The notes: a model not told the origin generated them from the sequence alone. A DNA stretch of 64,000 bases from Bin87 sp034423575 (GCA_034423575.1 DAOUIF010000007.1:41781-105780), one strand, 5' to 3'. Positions 26,444 through 35,573 are shown, numbered from the stretch's first letter. Numbers and translations are program-made.

Positions 26444-26845
26444 CTACAGATCGATGTCGTCCGCAGGGAGCAGCACAGTGGTACGACCCTTCATGAGATC
26501 CGATCCCGTGGCCTCCTCGGAAACCGTATAATGTATGGTGAGGAAGCGCATTCCACCGCGCTCGCGGACCGGGTCAATCGTGGCTTTCGCAGAAACCGTG
26601 GCCCCGACGGGCAGTGCATCCACGGTCTCTATGTCCTGCAAGCTGTGAATAGCGCCATCGGGCAGTGACAGGCACTCCAACAGCAACGCAACGACGCGAG
26701 CGGCGAGCATGATCGGAGGAGCGCATTGCGAGTCCATGTAGAACGGCAAATTATCGCCGACGGCCGAGAGGTATTCTTGAACGGCTTCGGAGGTAATATC
26801 CCAGGAGCCCAAGCTGATCGCGTTATCTTGCAATGCTTTTACCAT
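26444..26845 (-). CDS. MaoC-like hot-dog protein, non-catalytic subunit (HadA-like)
   Basis: About 133 residues resembling the N-terminal hot-dog half of MaoC dehydratases (AVQEYLSAVGDNLPFY, then a PPIMLAARVVAL helix). It lacks the DxNxxH catalytic motif. The gene precedes the catalytic MaoC gene by 11 bases, the HadA-HadB order. It begins the lipid operon. The start at 26845 is the best ATG downstream of the mapped promoter, though the ribosome site is weak. Confidence 0.7.
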   Translation of the reverse strand: MVKALQDNAISLGSWDITSEAVQEYLSAVGDNLPFYMDSQCAPPIMLAARVVALLLECLSLPDGAIHSLQDIETVDALPVGATVSAKATIDPVRERGGMRFLTIHYTVSEEATGSDLMKGRTTVLLPADDIDL

Positions 26846-26883
26846 AGCCGATGACACGGCTGAGTCCACCCCACAATAGAGAC

Positions 26884-26912
26884 AATATACACGGGTGGCC
26901 CGAGACCGACAA
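26884..26912 (-). promoter_or_regulatory. sigma-70-type promoter of the lipid operon
   Basis: On the minus strand, TTGTCG (26912-26907), a 17-base spacer and TATATT (26889-26884). The predicted transcript start is about 30 bases before the HadA-like ATG. The remainder of the 26846-27093 gap separates this operon from the divergent CoA-transferase gene; no clear plus-strand promoter was found there. Confidence 0.65.
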
Positions 26913-27093
26913 CGCACGATCGGACGGGCGTTGTCCCGTCGAAGTCCTGAGGCTCAAGCGCACTTCGGGAACGATTTGGCCCCGTTGACCCGTTGTGATA
27001 TGTTTGGCGCGTTCGAGCATTTTCAAGCAGGCAATTTCCCGGCGCCTACCCGTCTCACATCGACGATCCGGGCGTAGAGTTGAGGATGTCCCA

Positions 27094-28506
27094 GTGGCTG
27101 ATCAGATTCTATCAACCTTGCTCACCATTCCAGGCTGTGACCACGCGCAGGCTTCACGAGTTTCGTTTACCGGAGGGGTCGACCCAATCCTGCCGACCCC
27201 GTTTCGCATCGGAGAGGCAGCCGCCGCCAGCCTCGCAGCGGTTGGTCTGGCGGTCTCCGATCTATGGGAGGCCCGCACCGGACGCCGGCAGGACATCGCG
27301 GTGGACGCCCGGCAGGCCACGGCATCTCTGCGCAGCAGCAGGTACATGACCCTCGACGGGGCCCCGGCCGCCGGAGAGCGACCTTCGGTCATGGGCGTCT
27401 ATCCCGCCAAACACGGCAGGTGGAACTACCTGCACTGCAATTTTCCAAATCACCGGGAAGCGGCGTTGAGCGTCCTGGGCGTGCCGGAAGACCGGGAAGC
27501 CGTGCGCCAGGCCGTGGCGAAGTGGGACGCCCTGGAGTTGGAAGAAGCGATTATTGCCGCGAGAGGAGCCGGCGGGATGGTACGGTCCATGGATGAATGG
27601 GCCCAGCACCCTCAATCGGCCGCAGTGGCTTCGTTGCCGCTGCTCGAGATTGACAAGATCGGCGACAGCCCGCCCGAACCGCTGCCCGATGGCTCCCGTC
27701 CACTCTCGGGGATACGCGTGCTGGATCTAACCCGCGTACTTGCTGGCCCGACTTGCGCCCGCACGCTGGCAGAGCACGGCGCAGATGTCATGAAAGTCAC
27801 CGCCGAGCATCTGCCCAGCAGTGAAGCCCAGGAATTCGACACCGGCCACGGCAAACTGTCCACACGCCTGGACCTCAGGGACACACAGGACCTGGCGACG
27901 CTGCGCCACCTGGTGAGCCAGGCCGACGTGTTCTCACAAGGCTACCGACCGGGGACTTTGGCGCAGCGTGGCCTTGCGCCTGAAGACTTGGCGAAACTGC
28001 GGCCGGGTATTGTCTACGTTTCTCTGTCGGCCTTCGGGCGAATCGGTCCGTGGGCTGAGCGCCGCGGTTTCGATACCGTGGTGCAGACGGTCAGCGGCAT
28101 TACGGATCGCCAGGGGCAGTTGTTCCCCGGCGCCGAGCCCGGACCGCAGTTCTACCCGGTTTCCGCCATCGACTACTTGACGGGATACCTGATGGCCTAC
28201 GGAGCGCTGACCGCCCTCGCGCGGCGCGCCAGGGAAGGCGGGAGTTGGCTCGTGAGGATTTCGCTTGCCCAGACCGGCAAATGGCTGGTGGACAGAGGGC
28301 AGGTTCCAGAATCCGAACTGGTCGACGTAGCGTCGGATTTCGGAGCGGAGGAGATCAGCCGGTGGTGTACCACCAGCCAGGTTCCGGCGGGCCAATTAAA
28401 GCACATGGCGCCGACGGTGCATCTTTCCGAAACGCAACCTTATTGGGCGAGGCCGACGGTGCCGCTGGGGTATCATGACCCGGTGTGGCCGGAGCTGGTG
28501 GCATGA
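27094..28506 (+). CDS. CoA-transferase family III (CaiB/BaiF), double-domain form
   Basis: A 470-residue CaiB/BaiF-type protein. GTG 27094 was chosen because GAGG lies eight bases upstream. Residues 1-180 resemble a shortened CaiB N-terminal half (FRIGEAAAASLAAVGLAVSDLW, then MGVYPAKHGRWNYLH). From about residue 205 a standard half begins (LSGIRVLDLTRVLAGPTCA, then LRPGIVYVSLSAFG). Family III enzymes move CoA between carboxylic acids through an aspartyl-CoA ester. Where that aspartate is expected the first half reads AVDARQA. The substrate is unknown; such genes are abundant in degradative bacteria. Confidence 0.82.
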   Translation: MADQILSTLLTIPGCDHAQASRVSFTGGVDPILPTPFRIGEAAAASLAAVGLAVSDLWEARTGRRQDIAVDARQATASLRSSRYMTLDGAPAAGERPSVMGVYPAKHGRWNYLHCNFPNHREAALSVLGVPEDREAVRQAVAKWDALELEEAIIAARGAGGMVRSMDEWAQHPQSAAVASLPLLEIDKIGDSPPEPLPDGSRPLSGIRVLDLTRVLAGPTCARTLAEHGADVMKVTAEHLPSSEAQEFDTGHGKLSTRLDLRDTQDLATLRHLVSQADVFSQGYRPGTLAQRGLAPEDLAKLRPGIVYVSLSAFGRIGPWAERRGFDTVVQTVSGITDRQGQLFPGAEPGPQFYPVSAIDYLTGYLMAYGALTALARRAREGGSWLVRISLAQTGKWLVDRGQVPESELVDVASDFGAEEISRWCTTSQVPAGQLKHMAPTVHLSETQPYWARPTVPLGYHDPVWPELVA

Positions 28507-28608
28507 TCCTTCCGCACCCGCAAACTCTGCTGGTCGCGCTGCAACGCGGCGCGGGGATGTGCCTGCAGGGCATTTGGGGTTCCGCCGGTTGAACAATGCG
28601 CCCGTGAA

Positions 28609-29055
28609 CTACTCCAATGAGATCGCGTTTGCGTACTCGCCATTCAGGGTAACGCGGCGATCCTTGGTGGTGAGCAGCGTGGCGTTTACCGTCGCCGAGT
28701 TGCGCCTGAGAGCTGCGGAGATAGATCGCCGGGCGCCGATCAGGCCATAACGATCCAGATCGAGCTGGCTGTAGATGTCGTCTATGTGCATCTGGTGGTC
28801 CGGGGCGCGCACCAGTGCATCCAGTAACCGCTGTGCATCTGCGGATACGTTAATCCTTGTGTCCCGCGCGGTGGCTGCAGTCCAGGCGTGTTCTCCCGAC
28901 AAGGTGGGCACACTGCCAATGGCCGAACCGTTGGTCACCATCGGAGACTCCGTGGCAACCTGATCGTGAGCTAGCTCGTGTTGCTTCGCCAGTGAACGGA
29001 TAACCGAGATCACCTCCTGACTGTCGCCGGAGATGTTGAGCGTGACAATAGCCAT
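28609..29055 (-). CDS. hypothetical protein with possible winged-helix C-terminus
   Basis: A 148-residue soluble protein that I do not recognise. The N-terminal 30 residues look like a small alpha/beta segment (MAIVTLNISGDSQEVISVIR). The C-terminal half (DALVRAPDHQMHIDDIYSQL, then GARRSISAALRR) has the rhythm of a helix-turn-helix or winged helix. The ATG is preceded by GAGGA at usual spacing. It is monocistronic, convergent with the CoA-transferase gene, and has its own promoter. Confidence 0.6.
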   Translation of the reverse strand: MAIVTLNISGDSQEVISVIRSLAKQHELAHDQVATESPMVTNGSAIGSVPTLSGEHAWTAATARDTRINVSADAQRLLDALVRAPDHQMHIDDIYSQLDLDRYGLIGARRSISAALRRNSATVNATLLTTKDRRVTLNGEYANAISLE

Positions 29056-29179
29056 TCCTGTACATCCTCTGATTTAGCGCTGGGAGTAAAGTCTCCGAAA
29101 TTGATGTATACACGTGCAATGCCGGTCGCAGCAAAGGCGACGGAACCACGCCGCAACGAGTATGCACGTTCGGGTGCAC

Positions 29180-29210
29180 ATTATAATCAGATTTTGTGCG
29201 TATTGTTCAA
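29180..29210 (-). promoter_or_regulatory. probable promoter of the 28609-29055 gene
   Basis: On the minus strand, TTGAAC (29210-29205), a 19-base spacer and a perfect TATAAT (29185-29180). The leader would be about 115 bases. A TATAAT also occurs on the plus strand at 29182-29187, but no plus-strand gene follows. Confidence 0.45.
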
Positions 29211-29262
29211 TATCGTTGCGAAACAAAAAAATACCCTGGTCGGAATTCGCACAATAATGAGA

Positions 29263-29282
29263 GGGTGGCTCTGCAGCCACCC
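29263..29282 (-). terminator. terminator hairpin after the NHL-repeat gene
   Basis: An 8-bp stem GGGTGGCT/AGCCACCC with loop CTGC. In the minus direction it lies 25 bases past the stop of the NHL gene and is followed by TCATTATTGT, a moderately T-rich tail. Confidence 0.6.
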
Positions 29283-29306
29283 CCGTTCAAACTGCGCGGA
29301 TGCAGG

Positions 29307-30227
29307 CTAACCTTTGCGCGTGTACTTCACCACGGTGCGCCCGCTGCTTCCCTCGTAAGGCTCAACCACGTACAGATCTTTCTGGCTGTCTACCCAAACG
29401 CCGTGGCAGCTGCGGTGGGTCAGATCACCCCATTGGGCCAGCCGTTCCCCGTTGGAGTCGAGTATGCTGAGCATCCCGCCGTTGTGTTCTGCCACGTATG
29501 CGACGTCGTCATCATCTATGCAGATGACGGCGGGACCGATGAGCTTGCTGGGCCAATCGGTCACGTGGGTGCCGTCCTGGTTGAACACCTGGACGCGATC
29601 GTTTTCGCGGTCGGCAATCAAGAGATTGCCTTGGCGGTTGATCCATGCGCCGTGAGGCAGGTTGAACTGGCCAGGACCGGAACCCGGCTCTCCCCATGAG
29701 AAGATGTGCTCGCCGGTGGCCGTGAACTTGTGCACTCGGGCGTTCGCATAACCATCCGCGATGTAGATCTCGCCGGCGTCATTCAGTGCGATGCCCGCCG
29801 GCATGTTGAAAGGATCTGAGCCGCGCACCACCTGGTGCCACGAGTTCGAATCGAAAGCGGTGTTGTCGGCGCCGGTGTCGGAACGGTAACCGTACTCGCC
29901 GATGGTCATCACCACCTCACCATCCTTGGTGAGTTTGAAAATCTGGCCCATGTTCCGGTCAACGAGCCACACGTAACCCCACTGGTCGATGATGATCGCG
30001 TGGGGGAACTCGAACATTCCGGCGCCCCACGACTTTACGAACTTGCCCTCCCGGTCGAAGATCATGATCGGGTGGTCGGGATTGCGGTTGAAACAATAAA
30101 CGCGGTCTTCGTCGTCGCCGAAAACCGCCGCAGCCGGCATGGGGATACCGTCGGGAGCTTGCGCCCAATTGCGATCGAATTCGTAGGTGTGCGCGCCGTT
30201 GCCGACGACATTTGCAGCAGTGGTCAT
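29307..30227 (-). CDS. NHL-repeat beta-propeller protein (peptidyl-amidating-lyase-like)
   Basis: A 306-residue six-bladed NHL propeller. Repeats are visible as FPHAIIIDQWGYVWLVDR, MPAGIALNDAGEIYIADG, LPHGAWINRQGNLLIADREN and CHGVWVDSQKDLYVVE. The fold matches peptidylglycine alpha-hydroxyglycine lyase-like proteins and other soluble NHL propellers. Bacterial members are often of unknown substrate. There is no signal peptide, so it is probably cytoplasmic. It is followed by a hairpin terminator and lies near the SMP-30 gene, a second propeller, on the same strand. Confidence 0.85.
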   Translation of the reverse strand: MTTAANVVGNGAHTYEFDRNWAQAPDGIPMPAAAVFGDDEDRVYCFNRNPDHPIMIFDREGKFVKSWGAGMFEFPHAIIIDQWGYVWLVDRNMGQIFKLTKDGEVVMTIGEYGYRSDTGADNTAFDSNSWHQVVRGSDPFNMPAGIALNDAGEIYIADGYANARVHKFTATGEHIFSWGEPGSGPGQFNLPHGAWINRQGNLLIADRENDRVQVFNQDGTHVTDWPSKLIGPAVICIDDDDVAYVAEHNGGMLSILDSNGERLAQWGDLTHRSCHGVWVDSQKDLYVVEPYEGSSGRTVVKYTRKG

Positions 30228-30335
30228 TTGATCCTCCTCATGGCAATTGAGTGTGTCGATCCATTGGCTTCAGCCTAGTTTTACCACAATTTGATGACGG
30301 TCAGCGTCGCGCCACAGGCTTGGCGAGAAAGATAT

Positions 30336-31238
30336 TCAGAATGCTGGAATGCCGGGAGTTTGCACTCGGATGCTGTATAGCGATTGACCTGAGGTCAGGT
30401 ACAGCGTCCGCATATCGTCGCCGCCGAAGCAGATGTTCCGCGTAACTTCTGGGGTTTCGAGCACTCCGAGTCGCTCTCCCTCGGGCGAAACGATCCAAAC
30501 GCCCCCAGACCCGGTGCACCATACTCGACCCGTAGTGTCGACTTTCATGCCATCGGGTACCCCCGGAGCGTCGGATCCCATCTCGATCAGGATACGATTG
30601 CCGCTCAGAGTTCCATCCGCCGCGACGTCGAAGGCTCGGATCCGTCGATTGGGGCAGAACTCACCCCGTTCCTCGCGGTCGAAGTCCGCTGGTTCCGCCC
30701 GACTTATGGCGACGTACAGGACCGCTTCGTCAGGGGACAAGGCGAGGCCGTTTGCGTATTCGCATTCGTCCGTGGCCAGGTGCACGTTCCCGGCCGGATC
30801 AATGCGATACACGCCGGCGAACGGGATCTCTCTAAGCTCCTCCGGAAAACGAAGATGTGGATCGGTGAAAAAGATTGTGCCATCGGTCCGGCAGATGATG
30901 TCGTTGGGCTTGTTGAAGCGCTTCCCGTCCCACCGATCGGCAACGGAGGCGACGTTGCCTTCGGCATCCATGCGCGTAACGCATCGGTGATCCGCCCCCT
31001 CGCACATAAGCAGGTTCCCCTGGCGGTCCAGGGTGCAGCCGTTGCCCTCGCCGGTATTCTCGCGGGCTACGGTAGTTTCCTGTGTCTGAGGGTCCCATTT
31101 GAGCAGCTGCTGACGCTCCAGGTCAACAAAGGTCAGGTACCCGCCCGGGTGCCACAGAGGGCCTTCGGTGCGCACCTGATTCCCGTCGAGCAGCGTGAGT
31201 TCGGTTTCGGCAAGGAGCCCTGACAAATCCTCAGCCAT
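30336..31238 (-). CDS. SMP-30/gluconolactonase-family hydrolase
   Basis: A 300-residue six-bladed propeller lactonase. ATG 31238 was chosen for its GGAGG site; the longer frame upstream is non-coding. Metal ligands fit the family: the early glutamate in RTEGPLWHP, the asparagine in RFNKPNDIICR, and the later asparagine and aspartate in ANGLALSPDE and GVPDGMKVD. SMP-30 enzymes hydrolyse sugar or other lactones. No sugar-acid pathway genes are adjacent, so the substrate remains open. Confidence 0.9.
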   Translation of the reverse strand: MAEDLSGLLAETELTLLDGNQVRTEGPLWHPGGYLTFVDLERQQLLKWDPQTQETTVARENTGEGNGCTLDRQGNLLMCEGADHRCVTRMDAEGNVASVADRWDGKRFNKPNDIICRTDGTIFFTDPHLRFPEELREIPFAGVYRIDPAGNVHLATDECEYANGLALSPDEAVLYVAISRAEPADFDREERGEFCPNRRIRAFDVAADGTLSGNRILIEMGSDAPGVPDGMKVDTTGRVWCTGSGGVWIVSPEGERLGVLETPEVTRNICFGGDDMRTLYLTSGQSLYSIRVQTPGIPAF

Positions 31239-31274
31239 CGTTAGCCTCCATTTCGGGGGGATGAATTGTGGCCG

Positions 31275-31283
31275 ATTATAGCA
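31275..31283 (-). promoter_or_regulatory. extended -10 promoter of the SMP-30 gene
   Basis: The minus strand reads TGCTATAAT (31283-31275), about 37 bases before the ATG at 31238. No convincing -35 box accompanies it, as is usual for extended -10 promoters. Confidence 0.5.
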
Positions 31284-31463
31284 ACGAAAGTTGTGCGGTG
31301 TTCCTGTGGCTGCGCGGTGACGCCGCTGAACAGCCGTCGATTGCTTCCCTGCGTTGCCCTCGTCAATGTCAGCGGGTACACTGGCGCCCGTTGTTTGCGC
31401 ACCCGGCCAGGCCCCGACAGCGGGCGGGCCGGGTGAATTTGATGCAAGGCGACGGTCGAGCTG

Positions 31464-32798
31464 GTGGCTAGAACAGACGAGCGGATTGGTTCCGCGTCTC
31501 TCTCGGGTGGGACCCCCGGCGGGCACATTTACTACGGCTGGTGGATGGTCGCAGTGACCTCGGTGATGAGCTTCTTCGCCAGCGGGATTTTCTTTCGCGG
31601 ATTTGGAGTGTTGGTGCTTCCCATTCGTGAGCAGTTGGGCATCACCCAGGCGCAAACCAACCTGGTTTTTTCGATAGCGCGCGCCGAAGGAGGCCTGGAG
31701 GGACCGCTGGCGGGCTGGCTGATCGATAGATTCGGAAACCGCAAGGTCCTGGTTCCTTCGTTAGTAGTCACCGTAATCGGATACCTGATTATGGCCTTCT
31801 GGCTGCCGGGTTTCTGGGGGTTCGCCATCATCTACCTGGGCCTGGTCTCACTGGGCAACAGCATGGGGTTCCAGCACGCGTGTTTCGCGGGCCTGAACCA
31901 ATGGTTCCACCGGCGCAGGGCGTTGGCCATATCCATCCTGGCCGCGGTGGCATCCCTGGGGGGCCTGGCGCTGATCCCCACGATGAACCTCCTTATAGAC
32001 AAGGCGGGCCTGCGCTGGGGGCTCATCGCGTCCGGCGGGTTTTACGCGGTGATCCTGCTGCCGCTGTGTTATTGGTTCAGGAATCGCCCGGAGGACATGG
32101 GACTTCTGCCAGACGGAGCCACGCGACCTCCGCCCGCTCGGGCCGGCTCGGCTGCGGCCCGGCGTGAAACGCGGGACTACACGGTGGGGGAGGCGCTGCG
32201 AACCCAAGCGTACTGGCTCCTGCTGGTGGGCGCCGGACTGAGGCAGATGGCGACCCTGGGGATCCTGATCAGCCTGTTCCCCATTCTGGTTGACGACAAA
32301 GGGATGAGCACCCAGATGGCCGCGAACCTGATCGGGGCGATGTCGGCCATCAACTTCGTATCCAGGCTGGTGATGGGGTACATGGGGGACCGTGTGTCCA
32401 AGAAAACCATCATGTTCCTGAGCCTGACGGTTGAAGGGATCGGCTACCTGTGCCTGTGGATGGGCGACTGGCAGACAGCGGTCGGCATCACTCTGATCGT
32501 GGCGTTCATCGTGTGCGAAGGCATGATGGACGGAGCCGGTGTGATCGTGTGGGCCGCGCTCGGCGAGTATTACGGGCGCACCAGGTTTGCCACCCTGCGG
32601 GGATACATCACCTTTGCCTACGCCTGGGCCCTGGTAGCGTCCCCGGTGTATGCCGGTTGGGTCGGCGATCACTTCGGCGACTACGACTATGCCATCATTC
32701 CCGGCGCGCTTTGCGCGTTCGGGGCGGGCGCCTGTTTCCTTTTCATCAGGCGACCGCCAGAGTTGACGGCCGGCGATGTTGAAACGGAGACCCGGTAA
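31464..32798 (+). CDS. MFS transporter
   Basis: A 444-residue 12-helix major facilitator, with GTG start. The first helix opens with HIYYGWWMVAVTSVMSFF. The loop 2-3 signature is GWLIDRFGNRKVL, and the mirrored motif is MGYMGDRVSKKT after the central loop. It resembles monocarboxylate/oxalate-formate-type carriers, and a second one of this kind lies at 55145-56461. The substrate is probably an organic acid, by family only. Divergent from the SMP-30 gene across 225 bases. Confidence 0.88.
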   Translation: MARTDERIGSASLSGGTPGGHIYYGWWMVAVTSVMSFFASGIFFRGFGVLVLPIREQLGITQAQTNLVFSIARAEGGLEGPLAGWLIDRFGNRKVLVPSLVVTVIGYLIMAFWLPGFWGFAIIYLGLVSLGNSMGFQHACFAGLNQWFHRRRALAISILAAVASLGGLALIPTMNLLIDKAGLRWGLIASGGFYAVILLPLCYWFRNRPEDMGLLPDGATRPPPARAGSAAARRETRDYTVGEALRTQAYWLLLVGAGLRQMATLGILISLFPILVDDKGMSTQMAANLIGAMSAINFVSRLVMGYMGDRVSKKTIMFLSLTVEGIGYLCLWMGDWQTAVGITLIVAFIVCEGMMDGAGVIVWAALGEYYGRTRFATLRGYITFAYAWALVASPVYAGWVGDHFGDYDYAIIPGALCAFGAGACFLFIRRPPELTAGDVETETR

Positions 32799-32817
32799 CG
32801 GTGTGCCCCCCGGCCGG

Positions 32818-32826
32818 TGCTACAAT
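32818..32826 (+). promoter_or_regulatory. extended -10 promoter of the class III aminotransferase gene
   Basis: TGCTACAAT (32818-32826) gives a predicted leader of about 130 bases before ATG 32962. Confidence 0.45.
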
Positions 32827-32961
32827 GGGCCCAAACCTGAGCAGAGATATTCGCCCCGCCTTGCGGCGACTCATGTCGATGGACCGATCGATGCCCGATG
32901 GGGCACCGGTTCGGCCTCCGGCCGGATTACATCAATTGAATCAATCACGGGGAGTCAGACA

Positions 32962-34296
32962 ATGCCCACCATCCTGGAACAGTACATCGCAAATCACGCC
33001 GGATCCGCCGAGCGCTATCGTGACGCCGTGGGCATATTTCCCGGAGGGGTCACCCACGACAACCGTTACGCGGAGCCCTTCCCGTTGTACATCACCCACG
33101 GGCAGGGACCTCGGAAGTGGGATGTGGACGGCAACGAGTACATCGACTACGTTTCCGGCCACGGCGCGCTGTTGCTGGGGCACTCCCATCCAGCCATCGC
33201 CGACGCTGTTGCGGAACAGATCCGGCGGGGCACGCACCTGGGCGCGTGCACCGACGAGGAACTGCGCTGGGCCCGGGCGATAATGAACCTGATGCCGGCC
33301 GTGGAAAGGGTACGATTTCACAGCAGCGGCACGGAAGCTACGCTCATGGCCATGCGCCTGGCGCGCGCTTACACCGGGCGCAACAAGGTCATCAAGTTGC
33401 AGGACCATTTCCACGGGTGGCACGACTACGCCATGGCCGGTTCCGACCGCCCGGCGCCCGGTATCCCCGCAGAGTCTTGGGGCAGCATGATCATAGTTCC
33501 GGCGGGCAACCTGGACGCGGTCCAGCAGGCCATGGGGCGCGACACCGACATCGCGGCGATAATCCTGGAACCTACGGGCGCTCACTACGGGCAGCTTCCA
33601 TTTGACGTTCCTCAATACCTGTCGGGACTGCGTCAACTGTGCGACCAGCACGGTGTGGTGCTAATTTTCGACGAGGTGGTCACCGGATTCCGCGCTTCCC
33701 CCGGCGGCGCGCAGGTTCGATACGGGATCACGCCGGATCTGACCACGATGGCCAAAATCGTGGCCGGAGCGCTGCCCGGCGGCGCCGTCGGCGGGAAAGC
33801 CGAAATAGTGGACATGATCGCCCAGCGCGGTGACCCAGAATGGGACAACACGGAGCGTGTGTACCACCCGGGGACGTTCAACGGTAACCCCCTTTCAGCG
33901 GTGGCCGGAGCGACCTGCCTGGAACTGATCGCTGCCGAACCCTTGAACGAACACGCGGACGCCATGGCGGCACGGCTGAAGGCGGGTCTGAACGAGGTGT
34001 TTACGCGCATGGAGGTGGGAGGGCATGCCTACGGCATCGCGTCCATGATCCACTTCACGCTGGCTGAAGGCGACTTTGACAACGAGTTCGGTCCGGAAGT
34101 TGATCGGCAAATCAAGCGCGCCGCGGCCACGCCGGCGGTCACCGGCATCAAGCGCGGGTTGCAGAACCACGGCATCGACATCATGGGACGGGACGCGTTC
34201 CTGGTATCGGCCACACACTCTGAGGCTGACATCGACGCCACCCTGGCGGCTTTCGAGGCGACGCTGGCAGAGGTTCGGGCAGAGGGGCTGGTTTAG
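32962..34296 (+). CDS. class III aminotransferase, glutamate-1-semialdehyde-aminomutase-like
   Basis: A 444-residue fold-type I PLP enzyme. ATG 32962 has GGGGAG seven bases upstream. The N-terminus FPGGVTHDNRY matches GSA aminomutases. Cofactor features are SSGTEATLMAMRLAR, the aspartate in LIFDEVVTGFR, and Schiff-base lysine K265 in MAKIVAGALPGG. True HemL converts glutamate semialdehyde to 5-aminolevulinate, but no heme genes are nearby and the sequence diverges in places. A transaminase or mutase acting on another amino acid is quite possible. Confidence 0.85.
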   Translation: MPTILEQYIANHAGSAERYRDAVGIFPGGVTHDNRYAEPFPLYITHGQGPRKWDVDGNEYIDYVSGHGALLLGHSHPAIADAVAEQIRRGTHLGACTDEELRWARAIMNLMPAVERVRFHSSGTEATLMAMRLARAYTGRNKVIKLQDHFHGWHDYAMAGSDRPAPGIPAESWGSMIIVPAGNLDAVQQAMGRDTDIAAIILEPTGAHYGQLPFDVPQYLSGLRQLCDQHGVVLIFDEVVTGFRASPGGAQVRYGITPDLTTMAKIVAGALPGGAVGGKAEIVDMIAQRGDPEWDNTERVYHPGTFNGNPLSAVAGATCLELIAAEPLNEHADAMAARLKAGLNEVFTRMEVGGHAYGIASMIHFTLAEGDFDNEFGPEVDRQIKRAAATPAVTGIKRGLQNHGIDIMGRDAFLVSATHSEADIDATLAAFEATLAEVRAEGLV

Positions 34297-34324
34297 CGTC
34301 CGTAACCCGCTCCGGAGGCCGGTC

Positions 34325-34495
34325 ATGAAACCCTTGATATTGATCGCCGCCATCTTTGTGGGGTTGGCCGTTTTTGGCGCTACTTTCGGCGCAGTCTGGG
34401 AAGACGGAGTTGACCGAGCTCTGCTGGCTTCCAGTTTGGGCGCCGTGCTGGGCTTTGGCATGACTTTCTGGATAGTGCGAATATTCACGGATTGA
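34325..34495 (+). CDS. small membrane protein
   Basis: A 56-residue protein with two hydrophobic helices (PLILIAAIFVGLAVFGATFG and SLGAVLGFGMTFWIVRIF). The ATG has GGAGG six bases upstream. It follows the aminotransferase by 28 bases and precedes another small membrane protein by 3, so the three may be co-transcribed. No family recognised. Confidence 0.6.
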   Translation: MKPLILIAAIFVGLAVFGATFGAVWEDGVDRALLASSLGAVLGFGMTFWIVRIFTD

Positions 34496-34498
34496 GCA

Positions 34499-34735
34499 AT
34501 GCGAAACTTGCAAGTCGCGTGGCTGTCCCTGTTGGCTGTCGGCGTGGGGTTGGTTTACGTCGATGTACACTTCCGCGTACTGTTGGATATACAGGGAATC
34601 CCAGCGCTGACTGCGCTGGGGGCTGCTCTGATTCTGCTAGCGTTGACTTCAATGCTGAACTGGGTGTTCAAGGAAGCTTGGGAAGAACACAGTCGCTTCG
34701 CTCAGCAGAACGGCGTGGGCAACCCGGCAGAGTAA
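34499..34735 (+). CDS. small membrane protein
   Basis: A 78-residue protein with two hydrophobic segments (WLSLLAVGVGLVYVDV and ALTALGAALILLALTSML) and a charged, glutamate-rich tail. It starts three bases after the stop of the preceding small gene, which implies translational coupling. Function unknown; the pair may form a complex. Confidence 0.6.
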   Translation: MRNLQVAWLSLLAVGVGLVYVDVHFRVLLDIQGIPALTALGAALILLALTSMLNWVFKEAWEEHSRFAQQNGVGNPAE

Positions 34736-34768
34736 ACCCGAACCAGACAATCGAATCGAGAGGCTCTT

Positions 34769-35509
34769 ATGGCAAGTTTTTGGGAAAAGATCAACGTAAA
34801 CGGGCAGGAGATGGATATGTACGCCAGCGTACCGTCCAGCAGCGCCGGTTTTTCGGCTCCATACCCGGCCGTGGTGGTCGCGCAACACGCCACCGGCGTT
34901 GACGCATTCATTCAGGACATCTGCGACCGGTTGGCGGCGGACGGCTATGCTGCCGTTGCGCCCAATCTCTACCATCGGCACAGCAAGGAAGCGATCGCCG
35001 CTTCCGCCGCCGGTGGTCCACGCCCGAGCCCAGCGACGCTCCTCAGCGACCCCGACATCGTCGCCGACGTGAACGCCACCGTCGACTGGCTGCTCGGCCA
35101 CGACGCGGTGCAGAGCGACCGGATCGGCGTCACGGGATTCTGCATGGGCGGGCGCGTGGCATGGCTGGCGGCCACGTCCAACCCGAACTTCAAGGCCGTG
35201 GTCCCGTACTACGGCGGCAACCTGATGACCACCTGGGGCACGGGTGAAACACCTCCGTTTGATTTGGCGAACAACATCGATTGCCCGATGCTGTTCCACT
35301 TTGGTGAAATCGACGCCAACCCGTCGCAGGACGACATGCGGACGCTCGACGCTGAATTGGATCGGCTGGGAAAAGCGCACCAGTTCCATACCTACCCAGG
35401 CGCCGACCACGCTTTCATGAATCCCGCTGGCGGCAGGTACAACGAGGCGGCGGCAGTGGCATCCTGGCCGCGCACCCTGGAGTTCTTCGCGCAGCATTTG
35501 AAGGGGTAG
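34769..35509 (+). CDS. dienelactone hydrolase-family protein, copy 1
   Basis: A 246-residue alpha/beta hydrolase. The nucleophile is cysteine, C125 in GFCMGGRVAW, as in true dienelactone hydrolases. The acid is the aspartate in GEIDANPS and the histidine is in GADHAFM. Family members open dienelactones to maleylacetate, but many act on other esters or lactones. The next gene encodes a close paralogue, so this is a tandem duplication. Confidence 0.9.
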   Translation: MASFWEKINVNGQEMDMYASVPSSSAGFSAPYPAVVVAQHATGVDAFIQDICDRLAADGYAAVAPNLYHRHSKEAIAASAAGGPRPSPATLLSDPDIVADVNATVDWLLGHDAVQSDRIGVTGFCMGGRVAWLAATSNPNFKAVVPYYGGNLMTTWGTGETPPFDLANNIDCPMLFHFGEIDANPSQDDMRTLDAELDRLGKAHQFHTYPGADHAFMNPAGGRYNEAAAVASWPRTLEFFAQHLKG

Positions 35510-35518
35510 GCTCGATAT

Positions 35519-35545
35519 GGATTCCGGCTTTCGCCGGAATGACGG
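35519..35545. repeat. dispersed hairpin repeat, copy 1
   Basis: A 27-base element with stem ATTCCGGC/GCCGGAAT flanked by GG and GACGG, lying between the two dienelactone hydrolase genes. A second copy at 38195-38221 differs at two loop-proximal bases. Confidence 0.75.
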
Positions 35546-35573
35546 AAATTGATGACACTCAGGAGGTACCGTT

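Noticed and set aside
32962..34296. Firm assignment as HemL
   Set aside because: The glutamate-semialdehyde aminomutase likeness is clear, but no tetrapyrrole genes are nearby and class III relatives are too diverse.
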